Positions 21,301-32,118 of a stretch of 64,000 nucleotides of DNA are shown here, piece after piece. Numbering within the stretch: the stretch's first letter is position 1; the number at the start of each line of letters is the position of its first letter. The position numbers and the translations under genes were made by a program. The stretch is from Spongospora subterranea f. sp. subterranea (taxonomy: Eukaryota > Endomyxa: Phytomyxea > Phytomyxea > Plasmodiophorida), in NCBI GenBank assembly GCA_049724395.1, contig JAUGWO010000107.1:186001-250000 (forward strand), in the 5' to 3' direction. The notes below the pieces were generated by a model, which saw only the letters and a program-made list of their open reading frames with translations, was not told the DNA's origin and searched no databases.

Positions 21301-22488
21301 GTTGCGGAATTGAGAAATCCTAAATAGCTGATAAAGGAATCAGAGAGGACGATCTTATGACGAAGCATTGCTTGCGACTTGTTAACAGCAAAGATCAACA
21401 ATGAGCCGCCTTGAGATACAGCTAAAAGGTTATGCGATGGGCTCCATGCTAAACAGCAGCAAATGTTGGCTAGCGTTACCCGTGACAGTAATATTGCACG
21501 ATGCCCAGATATATTGTAGATCAACAGATCTGCAAAACAGCCAATGGCCAACAGATCAGGAAGCAAAACCGACAACGCCGTGATTTGTCCAATGCCTTTT
21601 GTAACCGGAAACCGGTTTATAGACCATCCGATCATATGCTTAGTGAGAGATATTGTCGACGCATTACCCTGCAAAGGTTATAGACGATTGAAACAAAAAT
21701 GAAACTAAGATCAGTTGAACCTTGATATCTGCAGCAATAATCGCTGCACGATCGGCTGATATAAAACGAATTGCTGATATAGGACTGCCATGCAATCCTG
21801 AAAGCGACTTGATGATGGACTGATTCGATATATCCCATCTGAAAGCGATGCAGGTCAGAGGAAGCCTTTGTCACGACAACGTGACTTTACAAAATTACGG
21901 CACCGCTTTCGTATCCAACAGCTAGATATGCACACTTAGGGGAAATCTCAACAGCTGTCGCTGCCCCATGCTTATTGGTTTCTGCAAAGAGAGAATCAGT
22001 GAAGGCAAAAAATTAATATATCGCGATACTGTTTTGATCACAATCGTAAACTTTGTGATATGGATTCCCATTAATGGATTTCAAGACAACAGAGCCGGTG
22101 CTGGTCCCGATTGCAACGCATGACGTATGGAGCGCAATACATGACGTTCGGGTATCCCTGTCTTGTAAAAACGCTGGTAATCTGACAATCCCAGAAAAAA
22201 ATTCTGCAGAGTGATCGCAGCCCTGACTGAACAGTTAGACATGGACACCCATGCGCTCCTTCTCTACCTGAACTGGTGCATTCGAATTAAAGGTCCTGTA
22301 TAACTGCAATTTGCTAAGTTGGAGAGGGCCGTCGCAGAGCTCAGTGGGCAAAATATTTTTGTCAACATTTGGACTAATATTTTCGCGCCCAGTGGAGTAG
22401 GAATTGTCCTGATCGCCGACCTGTAATTCCTGATCCAGTTAGAGTCAACTGTGGGCCGACTGCATAGATCTACAATATCGTGAAGCAT
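18301..22488 (-). CDS. VPS8: Vps8, CORVET tethering complex subunit
   Basis: A large multi-exon gene, more than 1,000 residues. CORVET tethers early endosomes and recognises Rab5. The N-terminal exons (22488 downward) form a beta propeller: CIALHTSCVAIGTSTGSVVL, CAYLAVGYESGAVILWDISN (joined over a GTAAAG intron), and SGLHGSPISAIRFISADRAA. The propeller is followed by a segment typical of Vps8, LIGTGQWIPALSLGIDFYQ, and a long alpha-solenoid with LLDISQFKDLQNICIQHNLW. The last exon is a C-terminal RING-like domain: CSDCGSQLQHSDYILFMCGH, then CNFCFQPL. The RING spacing (CxxC, CxH, CxxC) is largely kept. Order and length match the family. The neighbour C-CAP gene converges on its 3' end. Confidence 0.88.
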
Positions 22489-23439
22489 ACATCAGGATTA
22501 TTGATTTCTAAGGAAGCCTGCTCATTCTCATTGTCATGATCCCGACGATTCATGAACTCAAATGCTAACTGTACTGTGTCAACAAGAAAGAAAACGACAT
22601 CACATGACACTTACCTATATCAAGTGTATCTTCCATTCATGTCAAACGAGCCTCTCCCACGGAGCATACGTTAGTCACGTGTCAGAGGCTGCCCTGCCGA
22701 GGCAACAGTCAACGTATGGTTCGGACTGCGGGACCGGCTGCGCCAACTGTCAATATTTGCGTCAACAGCGATGAGGATAACCGGATAAGGACCCCAATGT
22801 GCGGGACGTTAAAGCAATGATTGATGGCGTCAGGTCATATATCATGCTAGCAAATGATTCGTGGGTGTCATGATTTCTGGACATGATCAATGCCATGAAG
22901 CAGGTCATCATCGCAGCCAGATTATGCAGCAGGTACGTAAAAGAATCGGTGATAATGGGTATCGAGCGATAATCCGAACAGTTGGCAGTGCCATTCTCGG
23001 CCGTTATAGTCCCCATCTAGCGTGTTAGGCAGCGGCAATCATGCTGTCGTTGGGCCCTGCAAACTGAATGATTAGGTTTGGCAATTTTATGGATTCATCG
23101 GTTCCGATTGACCTGCATGAAGGCACCAATCGTGCGCTGCATAGTACGAGTTTGCGTTATGTCCTATCTGCAGTTGTTATTTGGGGCAAATCATTCAGGG
23201 ATATTGTACATGATCAAAATCCTCTGGGAAATGCAGTATAATTCAGCCGCAAACATGGCCATTGCTGCATGGTAAGCTGTAATTTTAGAATAGATGGCGT
23301 GCACAAGAATAAATTTGCGACACATTTGACAAGAACTTCCATCATTGCGTTCTGATGTATCAACTTGAAAATTCATCTGCTCCGCTTGCCATCAATTCAT
23401 GGAGTGTACTCAGTTCAGAGAGTGTAATCATTCCATGAT
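22489..23439. other. Gene-poor region left of the inverted-repeat element
   Basis: Nearly 1 kb upstream of VPS8. Two minus-strand frames are listed separately as possible membrane-protein exons. Otherwise I see no gene. Confidence 0.4.
22762..23376 (-). CDS. Possible exons of a multi-TM membrane protein
   Basis: Two minus-strand open segments lie close together. 23191-23376 reads SCQMCRKFILVHAIYSKITA and ends in a hydrophobic run followed by ELYCISQRILIMYNIPE, a pattern like the third TM helix of Frizzled- or cAMP-type receptors. 22762-23016 contains DSFTYLLHNLAAMMTCFMAL and other hydrophobic runs. A Cys-rich frame upstream (24312-24638) could be an ectodomain of the same gene. No complete chain of exons can be built, and an inverted-repeat element lies between these parts. 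This may be a decayed or interrupted host gene, or chance. Confidence 0.22.
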
Positions 23440-23568
23440 CCAGTGATTGCGTAGTGAAGGTTGGAAAGAGTTTTTTCATGGAGGAAGGACGGCTGGGCAA
23501 CCGCATTTGGTTCCCGTAATACTAAATCATGAGTTTAAGCAGGCTGCTGCTGAGCGGGCCTATTACAG
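23440..23568 (+). repeat. Left terminal inverted repeat
   Basis: Pairs with 24190-24318 in inverted orientation. The longest shared block is about 24 bases and begins GAGGAAGGACGGCTGGGC. Confidence 0.8.
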
Positions 23569-24189
23569 CGGCAACGAGTGAAAAGATGAAGACGAGGGCA
23601 GGAACTGGGGGAACCGAAGGTAGGTTTTACAGCCACATAAGACAGATTCTGCTGAACCGCCTTGGCATAATTGATCTTGGGCGGGCCTGCGACTTGGCCG
23701 AAAACACTGCTGGCCAGGTCGGGCACCAATTACATGGCAGTTGTTAAGTCTGTCATTGATTGTAGTTCTTGGCCAATCGCTGGTCTTGCGCCACAAGCAA
23801 AGCTTGGAAATTGGCAGGCATGCACCCATGGCGTCGGAAGCGCGAGGCCTCAGAACTAGAGAAACGACTCCATATAACCCATCGACACCAGCGACACTTG
23901 CAGATCTTCAAAGGCCAGTACGCTGCATGACTATCGGTGTGTCGAACCTGGCTAACAGGAGTGAAAACCAAGAGAGAGCAACTGTCAAGCGCCCGTTGTC
24001 TCCTCTGCCACCCGCCGCCGATGTCATGTAGCTGGATTGTCTTCCTGTGGTGTTAGGCCGCCGTCTTGCAGGTTTGCGGCGTCACCTCGTGCTGGCCGCT
24101 ACATGTTTGGTCGCCAATCCGATATGTGCAGTAAAAATCAATCTGCCCGCCTATATTTTATTGTACGCGATCATGCCGTCCTTTAGCAT

Positions 24190-24318
24190 CCGATAGGCCC
24201 GATCAGCAGCAGCCTGCTGTCAATCATGATTTGGTATCACGGGAACCAATGGCGGTTGCCCAGCCGTCCTTCCTCTTCTTGATACACCTCTTTCCAACCC
24301 TCATCACATAATCACTGG
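24190..24318 (-). repeat. Right terminal inverted repeat
   Basis: Reverse complement of the left arm at 23440-23568, ending AATCACTGG on the plus strand. Confidence 0.8.
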
Positions 24319-24638
24319 TCGTTATCTTCGTTATTAAATGATGACACTTTGAAGGTCTCAACATGTTTGGCAAAACACTTTTCCGGCATATTAGCATCAC
24401 CTGGTGCCGTTGTGCAATTGTATGTGCATCTATTGAAATTTTGCACAAATATGAAGGGCAGTTCACATTGTGTAGAAACAGAGAAAATGCCCATACACTG
24501 CACACCAGAATAATGACCCTGGGCCATTAGTGCATTCTGGACCACGTCTGGATGATTCAACACCCCTACGTAAAATATGTTGACCAACGGGTGTTGCAAA
24601 GGCATCATTGTAAAATGAGGCGTGTCAAACAGAATCAT
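24312..24638 (-). CDS. Possible secreted or extracellular fragment
   Basis: A 108-codon frame with four cysteines spaced as in small extracellular domains (GVQCMGIFSVSTQCELPF, NRCTYNCTTAP, EKCFAKH) and possible N-glycosylation at NCT. It has no signal peptide of its own. The frame's end runs into the right arm of the inverted-repeat element, so the original gene may have continued to the left and been interrupted by the insertion. Confidence 0.22.
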   Translation of the reverse strand: MILFDTPHFTMMPLQHPLVNIFYVGVLNHPDVVQNALMAQGHYSGVQCMGIFSVSTQCELPFIFVQNFNRCTYNCTTAPGDANMPEKCFAKHVETFKVSSFNNEDNDQ

Positions 24639-26125
24639 TCAGCCATGCTGCGACCATAAATGACGGAATGATGCCCAAGCTGGTCAGCTTTTGGGGACGG
24701 TAAACTGATGGATCGGCCCATATTTTAGATGTCGTTATCAAGGTAACCTCCATCACCCAAGGTCGAAAACACCCTTTCAAGAAAAACGTTTAAGTATCCT
24801 CCTCTAAAGTGTTCTTCTCCACCATCGCCTCATTGCTGGAGGGTTTACTCCTCGTTTTCTTGTTCCCAACTTCGCTTCTTTTAACCTTACCTCGACTCGA
24901 CAAATCATGTCATCCCTTTTGTGACCATCACATTACTCAGACTTAAAGCGTTGTTTTCATGATCTGAACTACATGAACAAACCCTGGACATCTTTTTAGA
25001 AATATCAAATTTTACTTGCACTTTGTTCTAATTGTATAATTTATTTCCGACCTATCCTATGGCCGGCATGCACTTTGCAACGGTTTGTTATTTATAGGCT
25101 GATATAAGAGCAAGTTATTAATGTATTCGGTTATCATTTCAATTTTTTGGTACTGTTAGAGTGCTCACCTCGACAACCAGCGAACAGACTCTTCCTACCG
25201 CTCACTAACTTTACTACTGATGCTGAAACAACGTCAATTTTTGATTTTCTGCATTCGGCCTGATGCCCCAGAAAGCGGTTCATCATTACGCGAACACCCG
25301 TCCCCAAACAACGGAAAAACCCCCAAATTTTGAAATTTCGATGAAAATGGATGACATAATTGGAACAGAAACTTCAAGGCGTTGACGAGCCGAGGCTGAG
25401 TGTCGGGGGAATGAAACGAGGCAATTGGGTTGACGATCAGCTTAAGGGTGGGTTTTTACCATCTTCTGAAGGGTGGTTATCACGATCGATACAAAGGATT
25501 TCCCCTCAGATAGAATCTTCCCCTCGGATAGAACCTTTGGTATGGCGGGATTATGGAGAGAAAACCGAGAAGCTATTGATAGATGCAAATGAGCTTTTGG
25601 AAAATACATATAGAATTTCGCTTCTCTGGTGTCGAACAAAGCTACTGTTGGCGCCTAGTAACTAGTAATCCGCTTCTACCCAGAATCTGTTTAGGCAGCA
25701 CTCACTTCGTTTTCGTTTGCCCATTTGTGTAGCCAGCACTTGATTCCTTTGTGCATGTGCTGACTACAGCCTTACAGCTCGATGTTTGTTTATTGTGTCC
25801 CGCTTCTCGATTAGCTGGTTTTGTCTGTTTGATGATTTGTGTCTCAATATACTGTTTTAGCATAACATGGCCGGCATTGCGCTGAAGTTGCCGTCATCCC
25901 ACTCTATAAATTCGTCTCAGTTTGAACTAACAAACCCAACTTTTACTCGAGGATAGTTGCTGGAAGAAATCTACGTAACCTGGAGGTCTTCGCGCTTCAA
26001 CCGCCTTGAAACACTCTGTCGGCTACATTCATCGTTCGGGCCACACTGTGATCACCGGATGCTGCACTTTTTCAATCGAAAGTGTAGTGCAGTGATACAT
26101 TAAGGGTGAACCGTACCTACGACCG
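24639..26125. other. Gene-poor region
   Basis: About 1.5 kb with no recognised gene. One 101-codon frame (25360-25665) is of mixed composition, contains a short internal duplication around 25500-25540, and has no known family. No RNA gene is identified. Confidence 0.4.
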
Positions 26126-27243
26126 ATGTCTGCAATGTCCTTAGGGGTGCTCAGAGAATCAATTGCATTCATGTCCAATGCTTTTTGTCAACGTCGATAT
26201 CGCCTCCATTGCCTACGACACGGCGTTAATGATCAGCTATTGCATATGAAACTCGGCCTAGGATCCGTCAAAGGTGATCATCTGTATATCAAAAAGGGAC
26301 CCGGTCTGTCTGACCGAGAAGGGATCAGCACCGCCCATCTTCTTGGTCTATTCATCTCTTTGCCAAAAAGCTGTCACTCTAATAGGATCAGCTTCTTATG
26401 CCTTTCTTCATCCGGATTATCGTCCGACTCCATGATTGTTTTGTCAAGATGTTTCTCCACTCAAATCGTAAACACAGTGCGGGTTTTCTCCGGATGCTTT
26501 GTTGAACACTTTTCAGATTCCGAATGTTGCGGAATTCGATATTTCTGACAACGATATCGGCGATCATGGATTTTCAGTTCTGTGCAATTCCTTGCAAAAC
26601 TGTCGGTCATTCAAGAAGCTGTTCGCCGCCGATATCCACTTGACCACCCGTTTCAATTCCGCATCTTTGGGCGCCTTGATGACGAATTCCTTATCGTTGC
26701 GAACTCTACAGGTCGCATCGACTGCGATGAACACTTATGACGTCGACGGTGATCCTTTATACATGGTTAGTTTCATGGCATCATCCAAAGAAAATTGCCT
26801 TGAAACCATTTTGGTAGGAGATGATAATGAACATTGCTAATCTCGTTGACCAGACCTCACACAAAGTCGCTTTACGACGCCATCCAGAAGAGTTGCCGTT
26901 TTTCCGAAGAAAGACTCGTTTTCCTAATATTATTGGCGTGAATCTTCTGAAAACTATCCAAACGTCGCTGTCGCCCACCCTTGACATCTTGGATATTGCT
27001 GGTAATGTTTCTGAAGATGTATCGGAGCATATCGTAGCTTTGATTCGGGCGATTCGGAGTCCGCTGCGTAGCGTCCGTCTACGTTTACCTATTCATTCTT
27101 ACAATCACGATCTACTTACAGAAACCGTTGTTGTCTGTCTTCGAGATAATCCAAATTTGAGTCTGGACTTTTTGTCGCTCGCAATCACTTCGTCAAAAAC
27201 GAATGCCAATGAGCTCTCCAAGCAGTTCCTTTCCACATCATAA
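26126..27243 (+). CDS. Leucine-rich-repeat protein
   Basis: Three exons, about 340 residues. Exon 1 has an N-terminal region rich in Leu and His without a known domain, then RISFLCLSSSGLSSDSMIVL. A GTAAAC...TTCAG intron leads to VAEFDISDNDIGDHGFSVLC and SLRTLQVASTAMNTYDVDGD, RI-type LRRs (L..L.ls.n.i.d.g...l). A second, 41-nt intron (about 26813-26853) joins in phase to DILDIAGNVSEDVSEHIVAL and SVRLRLPIHS repeats. LRR solenoids bind proteins; the repeats resemble ribonuclease-inhibitor/CARMIL types, but no partner can be named. No TM or signal peptide is seen. Confidence 0.62.
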
Positions 27244-27846
27244 CCCAATGTGTTCTTCAGATGCACCGCTTCTCACATCAGCCTGGTTGCCTAGATGGAT
27301 GTTTAAAACATCTAGATATATCCTTTCTTTGCACACACTTGCAGTATATCATTTCTTCAACGTCAAATTTGGCACATGTATCAGAGACCGGTGCTGCGTT
27401 TTCCTCCCCGAATATCTGACTTTCTAATGCTATTTGTCACGTGATAACGAGTGGGAATGGTCAAGCAACTTAATTAGGGAACATTGCGATGATTCTTCCT
27501 CCAATGCCGGACCAGGTCTGATGCATGAGAGAACCCGTCCTAAGCACTGATCACTACCAACCACCCGCTCGTGCTCGTGTTCTTCGATATATCATCTGTC
27601 AGATAAAGAAAAAGAATCATCCCTACGTTTGTCGAATAAATGGGGAAGTCCTAACATAACGTGTGGCGGGATATGGACTTTAGCTTGTTTTTGATGGGTT
27701 CTCATAGTTTCGCTAGCATAAATCGTGACCTGGCAGATTCATGAACCTGCAGGGAATTCCTTTTTTTCGCTCACTGGAACACGATTCGGGCCAAGCGACA
27801 TCGTGTTCACCATATAATATCAGATCATCACAAAAATTGCATTCAG
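27244..27846. other. Intergenic region
   Basis: About 600 bases after the LRR gene. A short plus frame (27203-27427) continues past the LRR stop in another phase and is not supported. Confidence 0.4.
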
Positions 27847-28181
27847 CTATGCTGTGCGGTGACCAAGAACGTCGGAAATGAAACATGGTCCGAAACGTTT
27901 GCTCACGTAAATTGGTACAAGTCTTTGTCGTCGGTTGTGCTGATTTACTGTAATCGGAAATAACACGTGGAAGTTCCTACTGACGTCTGGATTTGCTGTC
28001 AGTAAACCCAGACACGTATTATTTTCGGTAACAGTAAAAGCAGCACTGTCACGATTCCAGCAGAGAAGAGCCACTTCGGGATCCCAGAATTCGGAAACGA
28101 AGGTGACACTACAAATTGGGGCAACCACAGCGACGTCATATTCGAATGTTGTAATATAATAACCCAGTCAAGCAAAGACAC
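27847..28181 (-). CDS. Possible hypothetical protein
   Basis: A frame ending at 27847 runs through SVTFVSEFWDPEVALLCWNR, NNTCLGLLTANPDVSRNFHV and KRFGPCFISDVLGHRTA, which looks protein-like with beta-strand character and scattered Cys. No ATG precedes it in frame. A short upstream frame (MSLLDWVIILQ from 28181) may be a first exon, but no clean intron was found. It is divergent from WDR55. Confidence 0.25.
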
Positions 28182-28405
28182 TATCAGCCAACCCCTACTG
28201 GTGTCATGCGAAGTGTTTGACGATAAAACCGACTACGGAAGGCACATGTACCACTTTCCGGTAAATGCCATTGACAAGCAGAGAACGACCCGGACTCCGT
28301 GCGCAAACAGCTTTGCGGGAACCAGTATTTCGGACTTTTATAGATCTAGGGCTGGCCGACCACCTATGCGAATTGAAATAATAAGGGTGAACACTCAAAA
28401 AAATA

Positions 28406-29443
28406 ATGAAGCCAACTCCTAGCGACATCACGTTTGGCGACGATCTTCACATACACGATATCGCTTTACACCCGAAAAGTGATGTCGCCGGTGCTTGCCT
28501 GGTCGACGGTTCAGTTCATTTGTTTGCATACGATAACGATGGTGCTCAACGCATTCTCTTTTCGTCAAGACATCACTCAGATGCTTGCCGATCAATTGTT
28601 TTCACTTTCTGCGGAAATGGATTATATTCTGCCTCAAAAGATCAGAGTATCGCGGTTCTAGATCTGAATGCGCAGGTTGTAGTTCATCAGGGGAAAAATG
28701 CTCACTCATCTCCCATCAACGTTCTTGGAACGTACGAGCATAATCTTTTGATTTCTGGTGACGATGAAGGCGATGTTTCTCTTTGGGATGTGCGTACTAA
28801 CTGGAGGCAGCCATCAATATCATGGACACAACATGAAAATGCCGATTATATCTCGGATTTTTGTGCTGTACCTGAGCAATTTCACGTTTTGGCAACAAGT
28901 GCTGACGGAACTCTTGGCGTATGGGATATTCGCGGCAAGGGGTCGCTAGAAGCCATGTCTGATTGTGTAGAAGACGAATTACTATCAGTTTGTGTAATCA
29001 AAGGTGGGAAGAAGGTCATTTGCGGATCTCAGGATGGCGTCTTGGTCGTGTTTTCTTACGGTGACTTCGGGGATTATGATGACCGATACCCCGGACACCC
29101 TCAATCGATCGAATCGTTGATCGCAATTGATCAAGACACAGTGTGCACAGCTTCCAGCGATGGCTTAATCCGAATTGTTCAAATCCAACCAAACAAATTA
29201 CTCGGAGTAATCGGGCAATACGATTTCCCTGTTGAGAGGATCAGGTTGTCGCACGACAAGCAATGGATCGCGAGCTGTGCGCATGACGGAGCGGTAAAAT
29301 TCTGGGAGGCAGGGTATTTATTTGAAGTCGACGACGAAGACGATGACGCAGAGGCAGATGAAAACAGCGACACGCCAATGACGGACCGGCCGAATGGATT
29401 ACATCCTCCATCGGGATCATCCTTCTTTGCAGGTCTTGACTAA
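28406..29443 (+). CDS. JIP5: WDR55 / Jip5 nucleolar WD-repeat protein
   Basis: Single-exon, 345 residues. WDR55/Jip5 acts in nucleolar pre-rRNA processing and cell-cycle progression. Family-specific segments are intact: KNAHSSPINVLGTYEHNLLI, DEGDVSLWDVR, NADYISDFCAVPEQF, SADGTLGVWDIRGKG, EDELLSVCVIKGGKKVICGS, DRYPGHPQSIESLIAI, SSDGLIRIVQIQPNKLLGVI and HDGAVKFWE. Seven propeller blades can be counted. An acidic C-terminal tail (FEVDDEDDDAEADE) follows, as in other fungal members. Intronless, unlike most neighbours. Confidence 0.93.
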   Translation: MKPTPSDITFGDDLHIHDIALHPKSDVAGACLVDGSVHLFAYDNDGAQRILFSSRHHSDACRSIVFTFCGNGLYSASKDQSIAVLDLNAQVVVHQGKNAHSSPINVLGTYEHNLLISGDDEGDVSLWDVRTNWRQPSISWTQHENADYISDFCAVPEQFHVLATSADGTLGVWDIRGKGSLEAMSDCVEDELLSVCVIKGGKKVICGSQDGVLVVFSYGDFGDYDDRYPGHPQSIESLIAIDQDTVCTASSDGLIRIVQIQPNKLLGVIGQYDFPVERIRLSHDKQWIASCAHDGAVKFWEAGYLFEVDDEDDDAEADENSDTPMTDRPNGLHPPSGSSFFAGLD

Positions 29444-29744
29444 TATATCTCGTCTACTCATTCAAATGACTAATCGGTTACCGATTTCCCTTGTCTTGTT
29501 CTCGTCTGCCTGCTTGCCGGTCTATGGTCCATTTGTTGTGTTACCATGTGTAGCATTAAGTGTATAGTGGGGTGTTACAGCACCGAGTATAACCGGATCA
29601 TTGAAGACCTCATGGTCACGTTTAATTCTGTTTCCGGGTGTACCGATAAACGTCACTCGTATTGTGTAACTGCGTATCTGACTGTATTTCCATCCCGTAC
29701 AATATTATCAGTTGTTATCCGCTGTTCTTTTGTGCAAAAGGGGG

Positions 29745-31266
29745 ATGAATCAGGAACCACTTGCTTCAGTCCGCGCCCTGATAGATATCACATCAGAGGA
29801 GGGAAGTGAATATTCTCAGAATGTTGTGGAAGATATCTTGCATAACCTCGGCGCCAGAATTGATACTCGATATAATGTTAATACGACGCATCTGATCTGG
29901 AAAGGTCGCCATCTGTAGTTGCGGGAATTCACCGATTGAGCAGCTTACTTACATTAGATGGGGTGAATAAACAGGCGCTGAAAAAGTGTCTCAAATCTCC
30001 TGACGTTCATGTTGTTTCGCCTTTTTGGGCAATTGAGTAACAAAAATTCATCGTTCATTACTCATCAAGCATTGATTGGGCTCACAAACTCTTTAGGTGT
30101 CAACAAGCTAATGAACAAGTTGAAGAGAATGCTTGGCTAGCGGAGAATGTAGATGCACAGGTGTGGCTTATTGACTGAAAAACACTGTTATTTTATTTGT
30201 GCTGGCAGCCGAAATATGTTAATAAAGGGCAAGCCATGCAGGTAAGTGGCAAGAAGATTCCTGTGAAGCGATCATCACCCCACCCAGATAATGAGAAAGA
30301 AAAACCTGCTGGTAGTCACCTTCTCAGCTTACTAAACCGATTTTCAATGGTTGACAGATGAGGATAAGCTACCCATTGTCAGTAAAGGTCCTTCCACCTC
30401 AAAGCAGAACAAAACTAAGAATACGAAGTCAAAAGACACCTCTCTGAAAAAGCCCAATGGCAATGGTAATGACTTGTACAAACAGAATCGCAATCTCCAC
30501 TTGACGGTGCCTCAGCCTATGAAGAACACTCCGATTCAGGTTCAGTAGCATTTGAAAAGGAGAATATTAGCGACGGTAAGGCACGCCTGAAAAAAGCCAC
30601 ACCACCTAGCTCCAAACGGACCAAGAAGGAAAGGCCGAAACTTGATGGCTCAGTTCCAGACCATAGTACGAGCCCTACAATTAGCTTGTCACAAGTTGAT
30701 GAAGTTACAAGTGATGCAGCATTTGACCTTGTTAAAAACTTTGGAATGTACAAAATTATCGATACTGTGGATGCTGATTACGTGATCGTGGAAAAGCCAG
30801 CTCGAACAATCAAAGTATTTTACGCGCTAAGCAAAGGTATCTAAACTGTCACTCTTGTCAAAGAAAATTCGTTGAACCTTTTGTAGGAGCATGGATCGTC
30901 TCTTCGAAATGGGTATTGGATTCGGTCGCTGCTGGTAAATGGTTGTCCCCCACGTCATTTGAATTTCCAGACATTGCCGGAAAGCGGTCAAGAGAAACTC
31001 ATGCTAAGTCCCATTTTAAAGGACTGTTTTATGGTGAGCGTATTTATGTTCGGGAAGGCGTCGAACCTGGTCGAGAAGTAATGCAAGAATTATTTTTGAA
31101 TTGTGGAGCTTCCATAGAAGACGAAGAACATGATGCAACCGTCGTAATCTCATCTGATAATGATCCAGGCACAGTTTCGACAAAATGGTTGTTGGATTCT
31201 CTAATGACATTCCGAAAAAAAGATGCCGAAGAATACATGACTGCTAATGCAAGCCCAATCTTTTGA
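29745..31266 (+). CDS. Three-BRCT protein, microcephalin (MCPH1)-like
   Basis: At least five introns. The N-terminal BRCT has LASVRALIDITSEEGSEYSQ, ILHNLGARIDTRYNVNTTHL and IWKDGVNKQALKKCLKSP, ending VVSPFWAIE, closely following the microcephalin pattern (VTHVIFKDG...KLVSVLWVEKC). A basic, Ser/Lys-rich linker (30350-30640) follows, then a C-terminal BRCT pair: AFDLVKNFGMYKIIDTVDAD with ALSKGAWIVSSKWVLDSVAA, and FKGLFYGERIYVREGVEPGR to VSTKWLLDSLMTF. BRCT pairs bind phosphopeptides; microcephalin binds gamma-H2AX and controls chromosome condensation. The IWK/DGV intron has a weak donor (GTCGCC). The linker needs either a 20-nt intron (30460-30479 region) or a longer one starting near 30380 to keep frame. 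Another BRCT family (for example Rtt107-like) cannot be excluded. Confidence 0.75.
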
Positions 31267-31408
31267 TATGTTGACACTATTTTCTCTCACCAAATAAAAC
31301 TTGCCCTACTGTTATCCCATGTTCAAACATGCAGAGTAGCGCGTGCTCATCAACTGTAGTAAATCTGCTAACATTACCGTAGTTTATTAGTGGAAATTTT
31401 TTCCAGTT

Positions 31409-31936
31409 ATGAGTCACAAAGACAAAAGACATACGAGGGAACTGTCGAATTTGGATGATAAATTATCATCGGTTACTTCCGTGTACAACAATTATCGAGT
31501 GAAAAACGGGTGTTCCAAGGTTGATATTCACGGGAAATCTGTGAGTCAAATTTTAAGTAATCTGCAATCAAGTTGTAAAAAATCAGATTGTGGAATGGAC
31601 ATTGCTGACAACGCAACCGGACTTTGCTTGCTTCATTTTCACGAAATGGTCAAGAGGAAACAAGTTCAAAATGTGATGGAAGTCACGCAAACAGTTCACA
31701 GCGATAGGGAAAATACTTTGAATCAAAAGCACTTGATAACATGTGTTGAAAAAGCTTGCTTAAATAAGGTATTTCGTCTGGCGTACTGCAAGCGGCATTA
31801 TACGGAGGTACTGCGGAAAAAAGCTGAGCATTGAAATATACGTGCTGATAATCGATTTTAGATAATCAAGAAGGTTGCATATTCTGAGACTCAAGGTTCC
31901 GAAACGGAAGACGATGATGACGACGACGACGACTAA
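31409..31936 (+). CDS. Hypothetical Cys/His protein with acidic tail
   Basis: Two exons. The first begins MSHKDKRHTRELSNLDDKLS and contains two similar Cys/His clusters: SCKKSDCGMDIADNATGLCL followed by LHFHEMVKRK, and TCVEKACLNKVFRLAYCKRH. The pattern C-x4/5-C-x(8-10)-C-x2/3-H occurs twice, so two small zinc-binding units are likely. A GTACTG...TTTTAG intron (about 31810-31860) joins in frame to a short exon ending ETQGSETEDDDDDDDD. About 155 residues. The repeated C...C...(G/A)xCxxH layout resembles the small zinc motif in some transcription regulators. No function is assigned. Confidence 0.55.
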
Positions 31937-32118
31937 TACGCAACAAGAGAAACCTCAAAGGATCGTATGAATTAACAACTAGATCTGCAGCAGCAACATG
32001 CTGGCCAAAATGCAGCGTTTATGTTTTGGATACTAAATTGCAAAAACAGTTGCAGCTTCTCGAGCTGCTTGTTTGATACTGGTATTCTGAGAGTTCTTAC
32101 ACTGCGATAGGATCTCCT

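Larger units (their letters stand above)
23440..24318. mobile_element. Non-autonomous DNA element with 129-bp terminal inverted repeats
   Basis: The left arm 23440-23568 and the reverse complement of 24190-24318 match at about four bases in five. Both begin CCAGTGATT and share GGTTGGAAAGAG, AAGGACGGCTGGGCAACCGC and GCAGGCTGCTGCTGA. The 621-bp interior has only short frames and nothing like a transposase. Total 879 bp. Long inverted repeats without coding capacity suggest a MITE-like or deleted TIR DNA transposon. I see no clear target-site duplication next to the ends (flanks CATGAT and CGTTATC on the plus strand). The divergence between arms argues for some age. Confidence 0.75.

Noticed and set aside
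23529-24031. Plus frames inside the inverted-repeat element as a transposase
   Set aside because: They are short, disagree between frames, and show no catalytic DDE-like order or DNA-binding motif.
25360-25665. A 101-codon plus frame
   Set aside because: Mixed composition, a local duplication, no recognisable domain and no neighbouring exon in phase.
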